In this document: positions 39,829 to 46,348 of the stretch, piece by piece
Numbering within the stretch: position 1 is the first letter of the stretch
Layout of the letters: the number at the start of each line of letters is the position of its first letter
Source: Candidatus Melainabacteria bacterium
Lineage (GTDB): Bacteria > Cyanobacteriota > Vampirovibrionia > 2-02-FULL-35-15
Length of the DNA: 46,348 bases
Assembly (NCBI GenBank): GCA_023250155.1
Contig: JAHFBG010000018.1
Coordinates: forward strand, 1 to 46,348
Direction: 5' to 3'
Program-made: the position numbers and the translations under genes
Notes under the pieces: generated by a model
What the model saw: only the letters and a program-made list of their open reading frames with translations
The model's database searches: none
Told to the model about the DNA's origin: nothing

Positions 39829-40173
39829 ATGAAACAATTTTTTTTATTGCTTGGTGTGTTTTTATTTTCAACAAATTTAGTTTTTGCACAATGTGGTTAT
39901 CACCCACCTCAACCACAAACAGAAACCCGACAAAGAAGCTCGGTTAATATTGCTGATGACATAAAAGATTTTAAAAAACTAGCTACTATATCAAAAAAAG
40001 AAGCTAAAAAGATTGCAATATCTAACTACCCAGGAAAGGTAAAAGAAATAGAACTTGTAAAAGAAGATGGTACATTGACATGGAAATTAGAGGTTAAAGG
40101 AAAAGAAGGAAGAAAAGAAATATTTATCGATCCTGCTAGCGGTGCTTTTTTAGGATATGGATTGACGAAATAA
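39829..40173 (+). CDS. Secreted PepSY-like protein
   Basis: The 114-residue protein has a signal peptide (MKQFFLLLGVFLFSTNLVFA-QCG). The mature part resembles a PepSY domain: ISKKEAKKIAISNYPGKVKEIELVKEDGTLTWKLEV, then KEIFIDPASGAFLGY. PepSY domains occur as inhibitors of proteases and in heme or flavin-linked membrane proteins. GTAGGAG lies 8 nt before ATG. It lies 82 nt upstream of the transsulfuration pair with no functional link evident. Confidence 0.75.
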   Translation: MKQFFLLLGVFLFSTNLVFAQCGYHPPQPQTETRQRSSVNIADDIKDFKKLATISKKEAKKIAISNYPGKVKEIELVKEDGTLTWKLEVKGKEGRKEIFIDPASGAFLGYGLTK

Positions 40174-40255
40174 TCTTTTTTGTAATCTTCAAACCAGGCA
40201 TATATACATTATGATTTAATTCATTGTGTTATCTTATTTAGAATGAGGTATAAAA

Positions 40256-41623
40256 ATGAAATATAAAAAGAACATCCTTGAGACTGTTGGTCATACACCA
40301 TTGATTCAGCTTACAAAAATCTCTAAAGGTTTAAAACCAATGATTTTTGTAAAAGCAGAATTTTTTAATCCTGGTGGTTCTGTCAAAGACAGACCTGCAA
40401 TAAAAATGATAGAAGAAGCAGAAAAAGCAGGATTATTAAAACCGGGTGGAACCATCATTGAGCCTACAAGTGGAAACACTGGTGTAGGACTTGCTCAAGT
40501 TGCTGCAGTCAAAGGTTATAGATGTATTCTTGTAATGCCAGATAAAATGAGTGAGGAAAAGTTTGCACTTATAAAAGCTTATGGAGCAGAAGTTGTAAAA
40601 GTTCCGACTACAGCTACATCTAGTCCAGAAAGTTATAACAATGTAGCTCAAAGATTAGCTACTGAAATTCATGGAGCATTTTTACCTAACCAATTTCAAA
40701 ATCCATATAATCCAGACTCTCACTATTTAACTACTGGTCCAGAAATCTGGGAAGATACAGATGGAAAAGTCACTCATTATGTGGCTGGTGTAGGAACTGG
40801 TGGTACTTTATCAGGAGTAGCTAAGTACTTAAAAGAAAAAAATCCAAAAGTCCAAATCATTGGTATTGATCCAGAAGGTTCAATCTATTCTGGTGCTTAT
40901 AGCAAGTCATATAAGGTAGAAGGAATCGGAGAAGATTTCCTACCAAGAAATGTAAACATGGCATTAATAGACCATTTTGAGAGAGTGTCAGATAGAGGTG
41001 CATTTGAAACTGCTGTAAGGCTTGCAAGAGAAGAAGGTATACTAGCTGGAGGTTCAGCTGGTGCTGCTGTATGTGGTGCACTGAAAATAGCTGAAAACTT
41101 AAAAGAAACAGATGTAGTGGTTGTGATTTTACCTGACACAGGTAGAGCATATCTAAGCAAGTTTTATTCTGAAAAGTGGATGAAAGAAATGGGCTTTACA
41201 AAAGAAAGCCCATACAGAATTACACTTAAAGAACTTCTTGCTAAAAAAGAACTTAGTGATAAATTGATTTCTATCAGCTTGAAATCCACTGTTAAAGAAG
41301 CTATTAATGTAATGAGAAAAAGCGGGATTTCTCAACTTCCAGTTTTACATAACAATGGTTATGTCGGAAGCCTAAGTGAAATATCTTTAATGCAAGGGAT
41401 TTTTGATCGTACCATTCAGGTTAGCGATGAGATTAAAAAGATAATGAATAAGCCATTCCCTGAGCTTGATGAAAGTAAAGAGGCTATTGAAGCATTTCAT
41501 GAGTTTGCATTAGGCAGCCCTGCTATTCTTGTTTTAAGAGATTCAAAGCCCACAGGTCTTCTAACTAAGATTGATTTATTAGATCATTTCTTAGAAGAAA
41601 ATAAAGAGTTTGCAAGTGTATAA
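40256..41623 (+). CDS. cbs: Cystathionine beta-synthase
   Basis: PLP enzyme that condenses homocysteine with serine (or another activated serine) to cystathionine. The catalytic core (1-320) has the PLP lysine K44 in GGSVKDRPA, EPTSGNTGVGLAQVAA and the phosphate-binding GVGTGGTLSG. The C-terminal part (about 335-450) is a pair of CBS regulatory domains (SISLKSTVKEAINVMRKSGISQLPVL, and GSPAILVLRDSKPTGLLTKIDLL), often a site for AdoMet or adenosine ligands. No heme-binding N-terminus is present. Fourteen nt before the next gene, cystathionine gamma-lyase. Confidence 0.95.
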   Translation: MKYKKNILETVGHTPLIQLTKISKGLKPMIFVKAEFFNPGGSVKDRPAIKMIEEAEKAGLLKPGGTIIEPTSGNTGVGLAQVAAVKGYRCILVMPDKMSEEKFALIKAYGAEVVKVPTTATSSPESYNNVAQRLATEIHGAFLPNQFQNPYNPDSHYLTTGPEIWEDTDGKVTHYVAGVGTGGTLSGVAKYLKEKNPKVQIIGIDPEGSIYSGAYSKSYKVEGIGEDFLPRNVNMALIDHFERVSDRGAFETAVRLAREEGILAGGSAGAAVCGALKIAENLKETDVVVVILPDTGRAYLSKFYSEKWMKEMGFTKESPYRITLKELLAKKELSDKLISISLKSTVKEAINVMRKSGISQLPVLHNNGYVGSLSEISLMQGIFDRTIQVSDEIKKIMNKPFPELDESKEAIEAFHEFALGSPAILVLRDSKPTGLLTKIDLLDHFLEENKEFASV

Positions 41624-41637
41624 AACTGGAGGTAAAG

Positions 41638-42813
41638 ATGGAATTTGAGACTAGAGCAATTCATATGGGACAAGAGGCTGATCCTACTACGGGTGCTACG
41701 ATAACTCCCATTTATCAAACCTCTACATTTACACAGGAAGGACTTGGAAAACACAAAGGATATGATTATTCAAGATCGGGAAATCCTACAAGAACTGTTC
41801 TAGAAACTGCATTGGCATCACTTGAAAATGGAAAACACGGGCTTTGCTTTGCATCTGGTTTAGCAGCCACAAGTACAGTACTTTGTCTTTTAAAATCTGG
41901 GGATGAAGTAGTCACTGGAAATGATTTATATGGTGGTACTGTAAGATTGTTTAACAAGGTTTTTTCTAACTTTGGTATTAAGTTTACTTATGTAGATGGT
42001 ACGGATCCAAAGAACTTTGAAAAAGAAATTACAGGAAAAACAAAGTTGATCTGGCTTGAAACACCGACTAATCCTTTGCTTAGGCTTTCTGATATAAAAG
42101 CAATAAGCCAAATCGCAAAGAGCAAAAATGTAATGATGGCTGTTGACAATACTTTTGCAAGTCCATATTTTCAAAAACCGCTTGATCTAGGAGCAGATAT
42201 TGTAGTTCACAGTACGACTAAATATATTAATGGTCATAGTGATGTAATAGGTGGTGCAGCTATTACAAATAGTGAAGAGCTTTACAAACAAATAAAGTTT
42301 TATCAAAATGCAGTGGGTGCAGTTCCTGGAGCATTTGATTCCTGGCTTGTTTTACGTGGTGTTAAAACTCTTGGTATCCGAATGAGAAAGCATGAAGAAA
42401 ATGCACTTAAAATTGCTGCATTCTTAGAAGGGCATAAAAAAATAAAAAGGGTTAACTATCCAGGTTTAAAGTCTCATCCACAGCATGAACTAGCTAAAAA
42501 ACAAATGTCTGGTTTCGGTGGAATGATATCTTTTGAAGTACATGGCGGAAAAGAAGATGCTAAGCACATTGTAGAGTCTACAAAACTTTTTGCATTGGCT
42601 GAAAGTCTAGGTGGTGTTGAATCTCTTATTGGTCACCCAGTTACTATGACACATGCTGAAGTACCACAAGAACATAAAGATAAGCTTGGTATTAGTGACA
42701 ATTTAATTAGATTATCTATTGGTATTGAAGATGTAAACGATCTTATAAAAGATTTAGATCAAGCACTTGGAGTTTCAAATGTTAGAGGGAAGGCATTAGA
42801 AGCACGCTGCTAA
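41638..42813 (+). CDS. mccB: Cystathionine gamma-lyase (or gamma-synthase)
   Basis: PLP enzyme of the Cys/Met metabolism family, 391 residues. PLP lysine K195 lies in VVHSTTKYINGHSDVIGG, and YDYSRSGNPTR and ETPTNPLLRLSDI are conserved. Coupling with cbs indicates reverse transsulfuration (homocysteine to cysteine), so gamma-lyase is the likely role; the sequence alone does not exclude gamma-synthase. A very strong ribosome site (GGAGG, 6 nt) and the 14-nt gap show an operon with cbs. It converges with the gene at 42817. Confidence 0.93.
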   Translation: MEFETRAIHMGQEADPTTGATITPIYQTSTFTQEGLGKHKGYDYSRSGNPTRTVLETALASLENGKHGLCFASGLAATSTVLCLLKSGDEVVTGNDLYGGTVRLFNKVFSNFGIKFTYVDGTDPKNFEKEITGKTKLIWLETPTNPLLRLSDIKAISQIAKSKNVMMAVDNTFASPYFQKPLDLGADIVVHSTTKYINGHSDVIGGAAITNSEELYKQIKFYQNAVGAVPGAFDSWLVLRGVKTLGIRMRKHEENALKIAAFLEGHKKIKRVNYPGLKSHPQHELAKKQMSGFGGMISFEVHGGKEDAKHIVESTKLFALAESLGGVESLIGHPVTMTHAEVPQEHKDKLGISDNLIRLSIGIEDVNDLIKDLDQALGVSNVRGKALEARC

Positions 42814-42816
42814 AAA

Positions 42817-43416
42817 TCAGCTGGCTTTTTTAATTTGATTTGTTTCTTTTTCTTTTAATCTTTCACGTCTTTTTCTAAAATGTTCTTCTAAGTCTTCTGG
42901 TCTCATAGGGTCACCCCATTTTATTCTTCCATCATGAGATCTTTCATCATACTCTCTTAATAAATCTCTATCACACCAATCGGCTTCATTTAAAAGCTTG
43001 TCCAATTCTTCATTTGTTAATTTTTTTAATTTTATTTTTTTCCTTTGCAATTGAATATATTTATTTTTAATATATTCTCCAAGATCTTTAAATATTACCT
43101 CAAGGCTAAGTCTTTCATCTTTTAATCGCTCACCAAACTCTTGTAAAAGATCTCTATCTAGCCATTCTGAATCATTTAATGAATTGGTCAATTCTTCATT
43201 GGTCAACTTACTTAATTCATTCTGTTTTGTTCTAATAACAGCATATTTATTTTTGATATATTCTTCAAGATCTCCAGTTATAGGTTTAAGCTTTGCTTTT
43301 TGATTATATTTTCGCTCGTCATACTCTTGTAAAAGCTCTTTATCTAACCACTCTGCTTCATTCAGAAGATCTAACAATTCTTCATGTGTTAAATTTTTCA
43401 GTTCTTGGTTGTTCAT
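42817..43416 (-). CDS. Three-repeat charged protein of unknown function
   Basis: The 199-residue protein is three tandem copies of about 62 residues. Each starts LTxEELxxxLNxxxW-xD(K/R)xLL(Q/R)E(Y/F)xER and continues to a DLxEYIKNKY-type helix followed by a basic helix. Copies lie at about 6-68, 69-131 and 132-195. All are highly charged and helical; no signal or membrane segment. The family is unknown to me. The W-x-D and LLxE(Y/F)xER residues are retained in every copy and so probably matter. It is the second gene of a two-gene unit, overlapping the 73-residue gene by 4 nt. Confidence 0.75.
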   Translation of the reverse strand: MNNQELKNLTHEELLDLLNEAEWLDKELLQEYDERKYNQKAKLKPITGDLEEYIKNKYAVIRTKQNELSKLTNEELTNSLNDSEWLDRDLLQEFGERLKDERLSLEVIFKDLGEYIKNKYIQLQRKKIKLKKLTNEELDKLLNEADWCDRDLLREYDERSHDGRIKWGDPMRPEDLEEHFRKRRERLKEKETNQIKKAS

Positions 43417-43634
43417 AGAAAATATTCTTTATTGTACTTGTCTATAATTCTACCATCAAAATAAATTACGTATCTATCAATGTCTTCTAAACACAACACT
43501 TCAATCTCATAACCTTTAACACCTTCTACCCTCTTCGCAAACCTTATTAATCGAATTTCAATCCTTTCTCTTCTTAATTGTTTAAGAAGAAAATACAAAC
43601 TATCAATCTGATTTTCTGTGGGTACAAATGGCAT
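43413..43634 (-). CDS. Small partner protein of the three-repeat protein
   Basis: The 73-residue protein is charged and of alpha-beta-beta make-up: a helix TENQIDSLYFLLKQLRRERIEIRL, then GYEIEVLCLEDIDRYVIYFDGRIIDKY. It overlaps the three-repeat gene by 4 nt, so the two should be made together. The start follows an extended -10-like sequence (TGATACATT) by 6 nt and has no Shine-Dalgarno sequence, again suggesting a leaderless mRNA. A toxin-antitoxin-like layout is one possible reading, but there is no matching family. Confidence 0.65.
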   Translation of the reverse strand: MPFVPTENQIDSLYFLLKQLRRERIEIRLIRFAKRVEGVKGYEIEVLCLEDIDRYVIYFDGRIIDKYNKEYFL

Positions 43635-43640
43635 AAAATC

Positions 43641-43646
43641 AATGTA
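43641..43646 (-). promoter_or_regulatory. Extended -10 box of the two-gene unit
   Basis: On the minus strand TGATACATT lies 6 nt before the start codon of the 73-residue gene. It is the same layout as upstream of ispH. Confidence 0.4.
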
Positions 43647-43731
43647 TCAAAAAGCCTTTAAATTTCCTGTAACCGCCGGTTACAAAATTGATAAGAATTG
43701 TAAAATAGACAATGCTACAATAAATAATTAC

Positions 43732-44583
43732 ATGAAGACAAATACAAGATTTTTAGCTGTTTTACTAATTGGCTATTTAGTACTTATAACATCTAACTTA
43801 TCACTAGCCAATGAAACAATACCAAAATCAAATTTCACCATCCTACTTTCAAACGATGATGGTTACAACGCCCCAGGGCTTGAAGCCTTAGCAGATGCTT
43901 TAATACCAATAGCTATGGTTACAGTATCTGCTCCATCTACCCAACAAAGTGGTGCTGGTCATGGAATCACTTATAGAGAACCTGTTCTTGTTTCAAGTAT
44001 TAGCAATGCTCACAAAATCCCTTGGTATTCTGTTTCAGGAAGACCTGCTACGTGTGTAAGACTAGGACTAGAACATTTAATAAAAGAAAAACCAGATTTA
44101 GTAATATCAGGAATTAATCGTGGAGAGAACTTAGGTTTAGTTACCTTTCATTCTGGTACAGTAGGAGCTGCTCGCGAAGCGTCTTTCCTAGGTATTCCAG
44201 CAATTGCTGTTTCTTTACAAGGAGATGACAAAAATGATTATAAAATAGCTAGTGAATATATTCGCAAATTAGTAGAAAAATTAAAAAGTCAAAATCTTTT
44301 AACTGATATGCTTTTATTAAATGTAAATTTTCCTAATGGTGTATCTAATGGAATTCAAGGAACCAGAATCACAAAGCTTAGCTCAATTTATAATGGAAAT
44401 GAATATTACAAACTAAATGTACCTTTAATAAAGGTCTACAAAGCCAAGCAAAAACAAATTATAGATAGCGATCCAGAAACTGATATAAATGCCTTTTCAA
44501 AAGGATTTGTGACTATTACACCATTAACAATTTATCAAACTGATTTAACTAAACTGAAAGATCTGAAAATATTAGAAGACTAA
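43732..44583 (+). CDS. surE: SurE-family nucleotidase with a signal peptide
   Basis: SurE cleaves 5'/3'-nucleoside monophosphates and polyphosphates. I place the start at 43732, because the residues before it (from 43618) do not resemble SurE and this ATG gives a signal peptide (KTNTRFLAVLLIGYLVLITSNLSLA-NE). The mature protein starts with ILLSNDDGYNAPGLEAL, the metal-binding NDDG; GHGITYREPV, SGRPATCVRLGL and SGINRGENLG follow, as does TVGAAREASFLGIPAIAVSLQ. Ordinary SurE is cytoplasmic; export would put it in the periplasm, as with secreted nucleotidases. It is followed after 5 nt by the cytochrome gene. Confidence 0.92.
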   Translation: MKTNTRFLAVLLIGYLVLITSNLSLANETIPKSNFTILLSNDDGYNAPGLEALADALIPIAMVTVSAPSTQQSGAGHGITYREPVLVSSISNAHKIPWYSVSGRPATCVRLGLEHLIKEKPDLVISGINRGENLGLVTFHSGTVGAAREASFLGIPAIAVSLQGDDKNDYKIASEYIRKLVEKLKSQNLLTDMLLLNVNFPNGVSNGIQGTRITKLSSIYNGNEYYKLNVPLIKVYKAKQKQIIDSDPETDINAFSKGFVTITPLTIYQTDLTKLKDLKILED

Positions 44584-44588
44584 GTTCC

Positions 44589-45080
44589 ATGAAACAATAT
44601 TTAATTTTTACAATCACATTTTTGATAAGCAGCCTTTTCATACTAAATGTATTTTCTCAAAATCTATCACTAGGCTTACCAGAAGATATTGATGGTTATA
44701 ATAAATGGATAAGATTAAATAAAAAAATTATAAGACCAAGAGCAGGGGATCCACATAGGGGATTTAAAAGAGTATATGTAAATAAAACAAAAAAAGAATT
44801 AGTTACCGGTAAAAAACTAAATTTTCCATATAAAGATGGAACCATAATAGTTAAGGAAGTAAGAGAAGCCTCAAAACAAAACAGTAAGATTGTTTTAATT
44901 TCAATTATGAGAAAACTGCCTGGAAATGAAAGTACTGGCGGTTGGGATTTTATTGAATATACAAGGTCATCACAAGATGATTCTTTTATTCCACTTCAGT
45001 TTCCACAAGAGGCTTGTTACTCTTGCCATCAAGGAGCTTCTAATTCTGATAGTGTATGGACTAAGTTTAATAACTTTTAG
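44589..45080 (+). CDS. Exported c-type cytochrome of the P460 type
   Basis: The 163-residue protein has a signal peptide (QYLIFTITFLISSLFILNVFS-QN) and a CYSCH heme-binding motif at 143-147, which covalently binds one heme c in the periplasm. The preceding DGTIIVKEVRE, then WDFIEYTRSS, matches the cytochrome P460 family. P460 proteins oxidise hydroxylamine or act on nitric oxide in some bacteria; whether the extra heme cross-link lysine is present cannot be judged here. Tightly follows surE (5 nt) and precedes mqnC, so all three may be one transcript. Confidence 0.85.
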   Translation: MKQYLIFTITFLISSLFILNVFSQNLSLGLPEDIDGYNKWIRLNKKIIRPRAGDPHRGFKRVYVNKTKKELVTGKKLNFPYKDGTIIVKEVREASKQNSKIVLISIMRKLPGNESTGGWDFIEYTRSSQDDSFIPLQFPQEACYSCHQGASNSDSVWTKFNNF

Positions 45081-45081
45081 A

Positions 45082-45087
45082 TATAAT
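45082..45087 (+). promoter_or_regulatory. -10 box of a probable leaderless mqnC mRNA
   Basis: TATAAT lies 6 nt before the mqnC ATG, just past the stop of the cytochrome gene. No Shine-Dalgarno sequence. The gene may therefore have its own leaderless start besides read-through. Confidence 0.5.
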
Positions 45088-45093
45088 AAATAT

Positions 45094-46185
45094 ATGCAGC
45101 TTTTAACAAAACCAAATATTGATAAGTTGTCCAGTAAACGCATTTCAAAAGAAGAAGCATTAGATATCTATAAAAATGCTGATCTATTTGAGCTTGGTGA
45201 GTGGGCAAATAATATTAGAAAAAAACATCATCCTGATACTAAGCCTGTTACTTTTATAATCGATAGAAATATAAACTATACAAATGTTTGTGATGCAGCC
45301 TGTCGGTTTTGTGCATTTGCATTTTGGCCTGGTGATAAGAGAGGGTATATAAACTCATATGAGACAATTTATGAGAAAACAAAAGAACTTGTAGATCTAG
45401 GTGGAACCCAGCTTTTATTACAAGGTGGTCATAATCCAGAATTAAAAATTGAATATTATATTGATTTATTTCAAAGACTAAAAAAAGATTTCCCTGGTGT
45501 GACTCTACATGCATTGTCACCATCAGAAATTGATCATATCTGTAGAGTGTCAGCTCTTGATACACAAACCGTTTTAAAAAGACTCATTGAAGCAGGACTA
45601 AATTCTATTCCTGGTGGGGGAGCTGAAATACTTGTAGATAGAGTAAGAAATATTATTAGTCCCCTGAAAATAAAATCAGACAGATGGCTTAATGTTATGG
45701 AAGAAGCGCATAGAGCAGGTTTAAAAACTACAGCTACCATGATGTATGGGCATGTAGAAACTCTTGAAGAAAGAATAGAACATATGGATAGAATTAGACA
45801 GCTACAAGATAAAACAGGTGGCTTTACTGCTTTTATTTCATGGACCTTTCAAAAAGAAAATAATCCACTCGGTAGAGAAATCGAGAAGTCTGCCACAAGC
45901 CTTGAATATTTAAAAACACTTGCATTATCTAGAATATATTTGGATAATATAGTGAATTTTCAGTCTTCATGGGTCACACAAGGGATTCAGATAGGACAAG
46001 TTGCACTTACTTTTGGAGCTAATGATATGGGTGGAACTATGCTTGAAGAAAATGTGGTTTCAGCAGCTGGTACTTTGTGCAAAACAACTATAAAGGAAAT
46101 AATTCATGCCATTCATTCTACAGGTAAAGATGCAGCACAAAGAGATACTCAATATAAGGTTTTAAAAGTAATATCTTGTAAATAG
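45094..46185 (+). CDS. mqnC: Dehypoxanthine futalosine cyclase
   Basis: Radical SAM enzyme of the futalosine route to menaquinone, which cyclises dehypoxanthine futalosine. The start at 45094 (MQLLTKPNIDK...) is chosen over a longer frame that would run into the cytochrome gene. The cluster motif CDAACRFCAF follows NYTNV; QLLLQGGHNPELKIEYYIDLF and ALSPSEI are typical of MqnC, as is the C-terminal VVSAAG region. The last residues lie 163 nt before the window edge. Together with the complex I block it supports a menaquinone-based respiratory chain. Other mqn genes are not seen. Confidence 0.93.
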   Translation: MQLLTKPNIDKLSSKRISKEEALDIYKNADLFELGEWANNIRKKHHPDTKPVTFIIDRNINYTNVCDAACRFCAFAFWPGDKRGYINSYETIYEKTKELVDLGGTQLLLQGGHNPELKIEYYIDLFQRLKKDFPGVTLHALSPSEIDHICRVSALDTQTVLKRLIEAGLNSIPGGGAEILVDRVRNIISPLKIKSDRWLNVMEEAHRAGLKTTATMMYGHVETLEERIEHMDRIRQLQDKTGGFTAFISWTFQKENNPLGREIEKSATSLEYLKTLALSRIYLDNIVNFQSSWVTQGIQIGQVALTFGANDMGGTMLEENVVSAAGTLCKTTIKEIIHAIHSTGKDAAQRDTQYKVLKVISCK

Positions 46186-46348
46186 ATTAAACACTTCAAG
46201 TATTCTAATCTTTTTCTAATTTTTTTCCTGAAGTTTGACAATTTACAATCAATTTTTTCAGTAGACTGAGGAATTAAGCTTCAATAACGGATTTTAGAAG
46301 AAATAGAATCAAAACTTGATAGGCCCTAATTATTAGACCTCTTGTCAA

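Noticed and set aside
40857..41160. Antisense frames inside the cystathionine beta-synthase gene
   Set aside because: Two overlapping minus-strand frames of 87 and 97 codons are shadows of the conserved gene, with skewed composition.
41766..42174. Antisense frames within cystathionine gamma-lyase
   Set aside because: They mirror conserved coding sequence and have no initiation signals.
43618..43731. N-terminal extension of the SurE frame
   Set aside because: The extra 38 residues have no SurE similarity and hide a clear signal peptide starting at 43732; the divergent 73-residue gene also starts inside this region.
44926..45093. N-terminal extension of the MqnC frame
   Set aside because: It overlaps the cytochrome gene in another frame and lacks MqnC similarity; the ATG at 45094 has a -10 box in front.

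Overview
The window looks like a chromosomal segment of an AT-rich, non-photosynthetic relative of Cyanobacteria (Melainabacteria/Vampirovibrionia type), although this is inferred from gene content without any database search. The pointers are a complex I block in the cyanobacterial/plastid order ndhA-ndhI-ndhG-ndhE, an OmpR-type regulator very like cyanobacterial RpaB, a cyanobacterial-looking ribosomal protein L34, and a palindrome before argH that resembles intergenic palindromes of filamentous cyanobacteria. There are no photosynthesis genes. Menaquinone by the futalosine route (mqnC), complex I, a Tat-exported superoxide dismutase and a c-type cytochrome P460-like protein suggest a respiring cell that meets oxygen.

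Layout. 1-3.6 kb: tail of an upstream gene, a membrane-anchored unknown protein, a fused purC-purS gene and a TPR/matrixin-like lipoprotein. 3.7-11.4 kb: rpaB-like regulator, argH, a 30-residue small ORF, a sugar-nucleotide transferase, rimM, trpF and alaS, mostly one tightly packed run, then a 93-residue unknown. 11.4-15.6 kb: marC, a phosphoesterase, sodium-independent envelope gene sodA-like (Tat), purD and a small Asn-rich protein. 15.8-16.0 kb: a structured non-coding RNA with its own terminator, possibly 6S RNA. 16.2-19.0 kb: a prepilin, a VOC protein and the classical rpmH-rnpA-yidD-yidC operon, divergent from dnaA (19.3 kb). 20.8-27.1 kb: two large lineage-specific membrane-anchored proteins (one an AAA ATPase), a GH116 glucosidase and tatA. 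27.1-29.8 kb: ndhA-I-G-E. 30-37.6 kb: Nudix, small secreted or membrane proteins, ispH, a 1,060-residue unknown protein, tRNA-Val(CAC), and a vanX-type dipeptidase followed by the relic of a second copy. 37.7-46.2 kb: an anthrax-lethal-factor-like metalloprotease, a BON-like protein, a miniature SRAP protein, a PepSY protein, the reverse transsulfuration pair cbs-cgl, a three-repeat protein with a small partner, an exported SurE, cytochrome P460 and mqnC.

The most striking signals are regulatory or structural. First, two arrays of 8-bp units lie at the same distance upstream of the two purine genes (purC-purS and purD); each switches from ATGT-bearing to ACAT-bearing units, so each is an inverted array. 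Second, several genes carry a -10-like box 6-8 nt before ATG and no Shine-Dalgarno sequence, which suggests leaderless mRNAs. Third, perfect palindromes and 7-bp tandem repeats sit inside alaS and at the purC/purS junction, suggesting that small repeats have shaped proteins. Fourth, DnaA has a degenerate DNA-binding signature and no clear DnaA boxes lie next to it. Assignments rest on motifs and reading frames alone.
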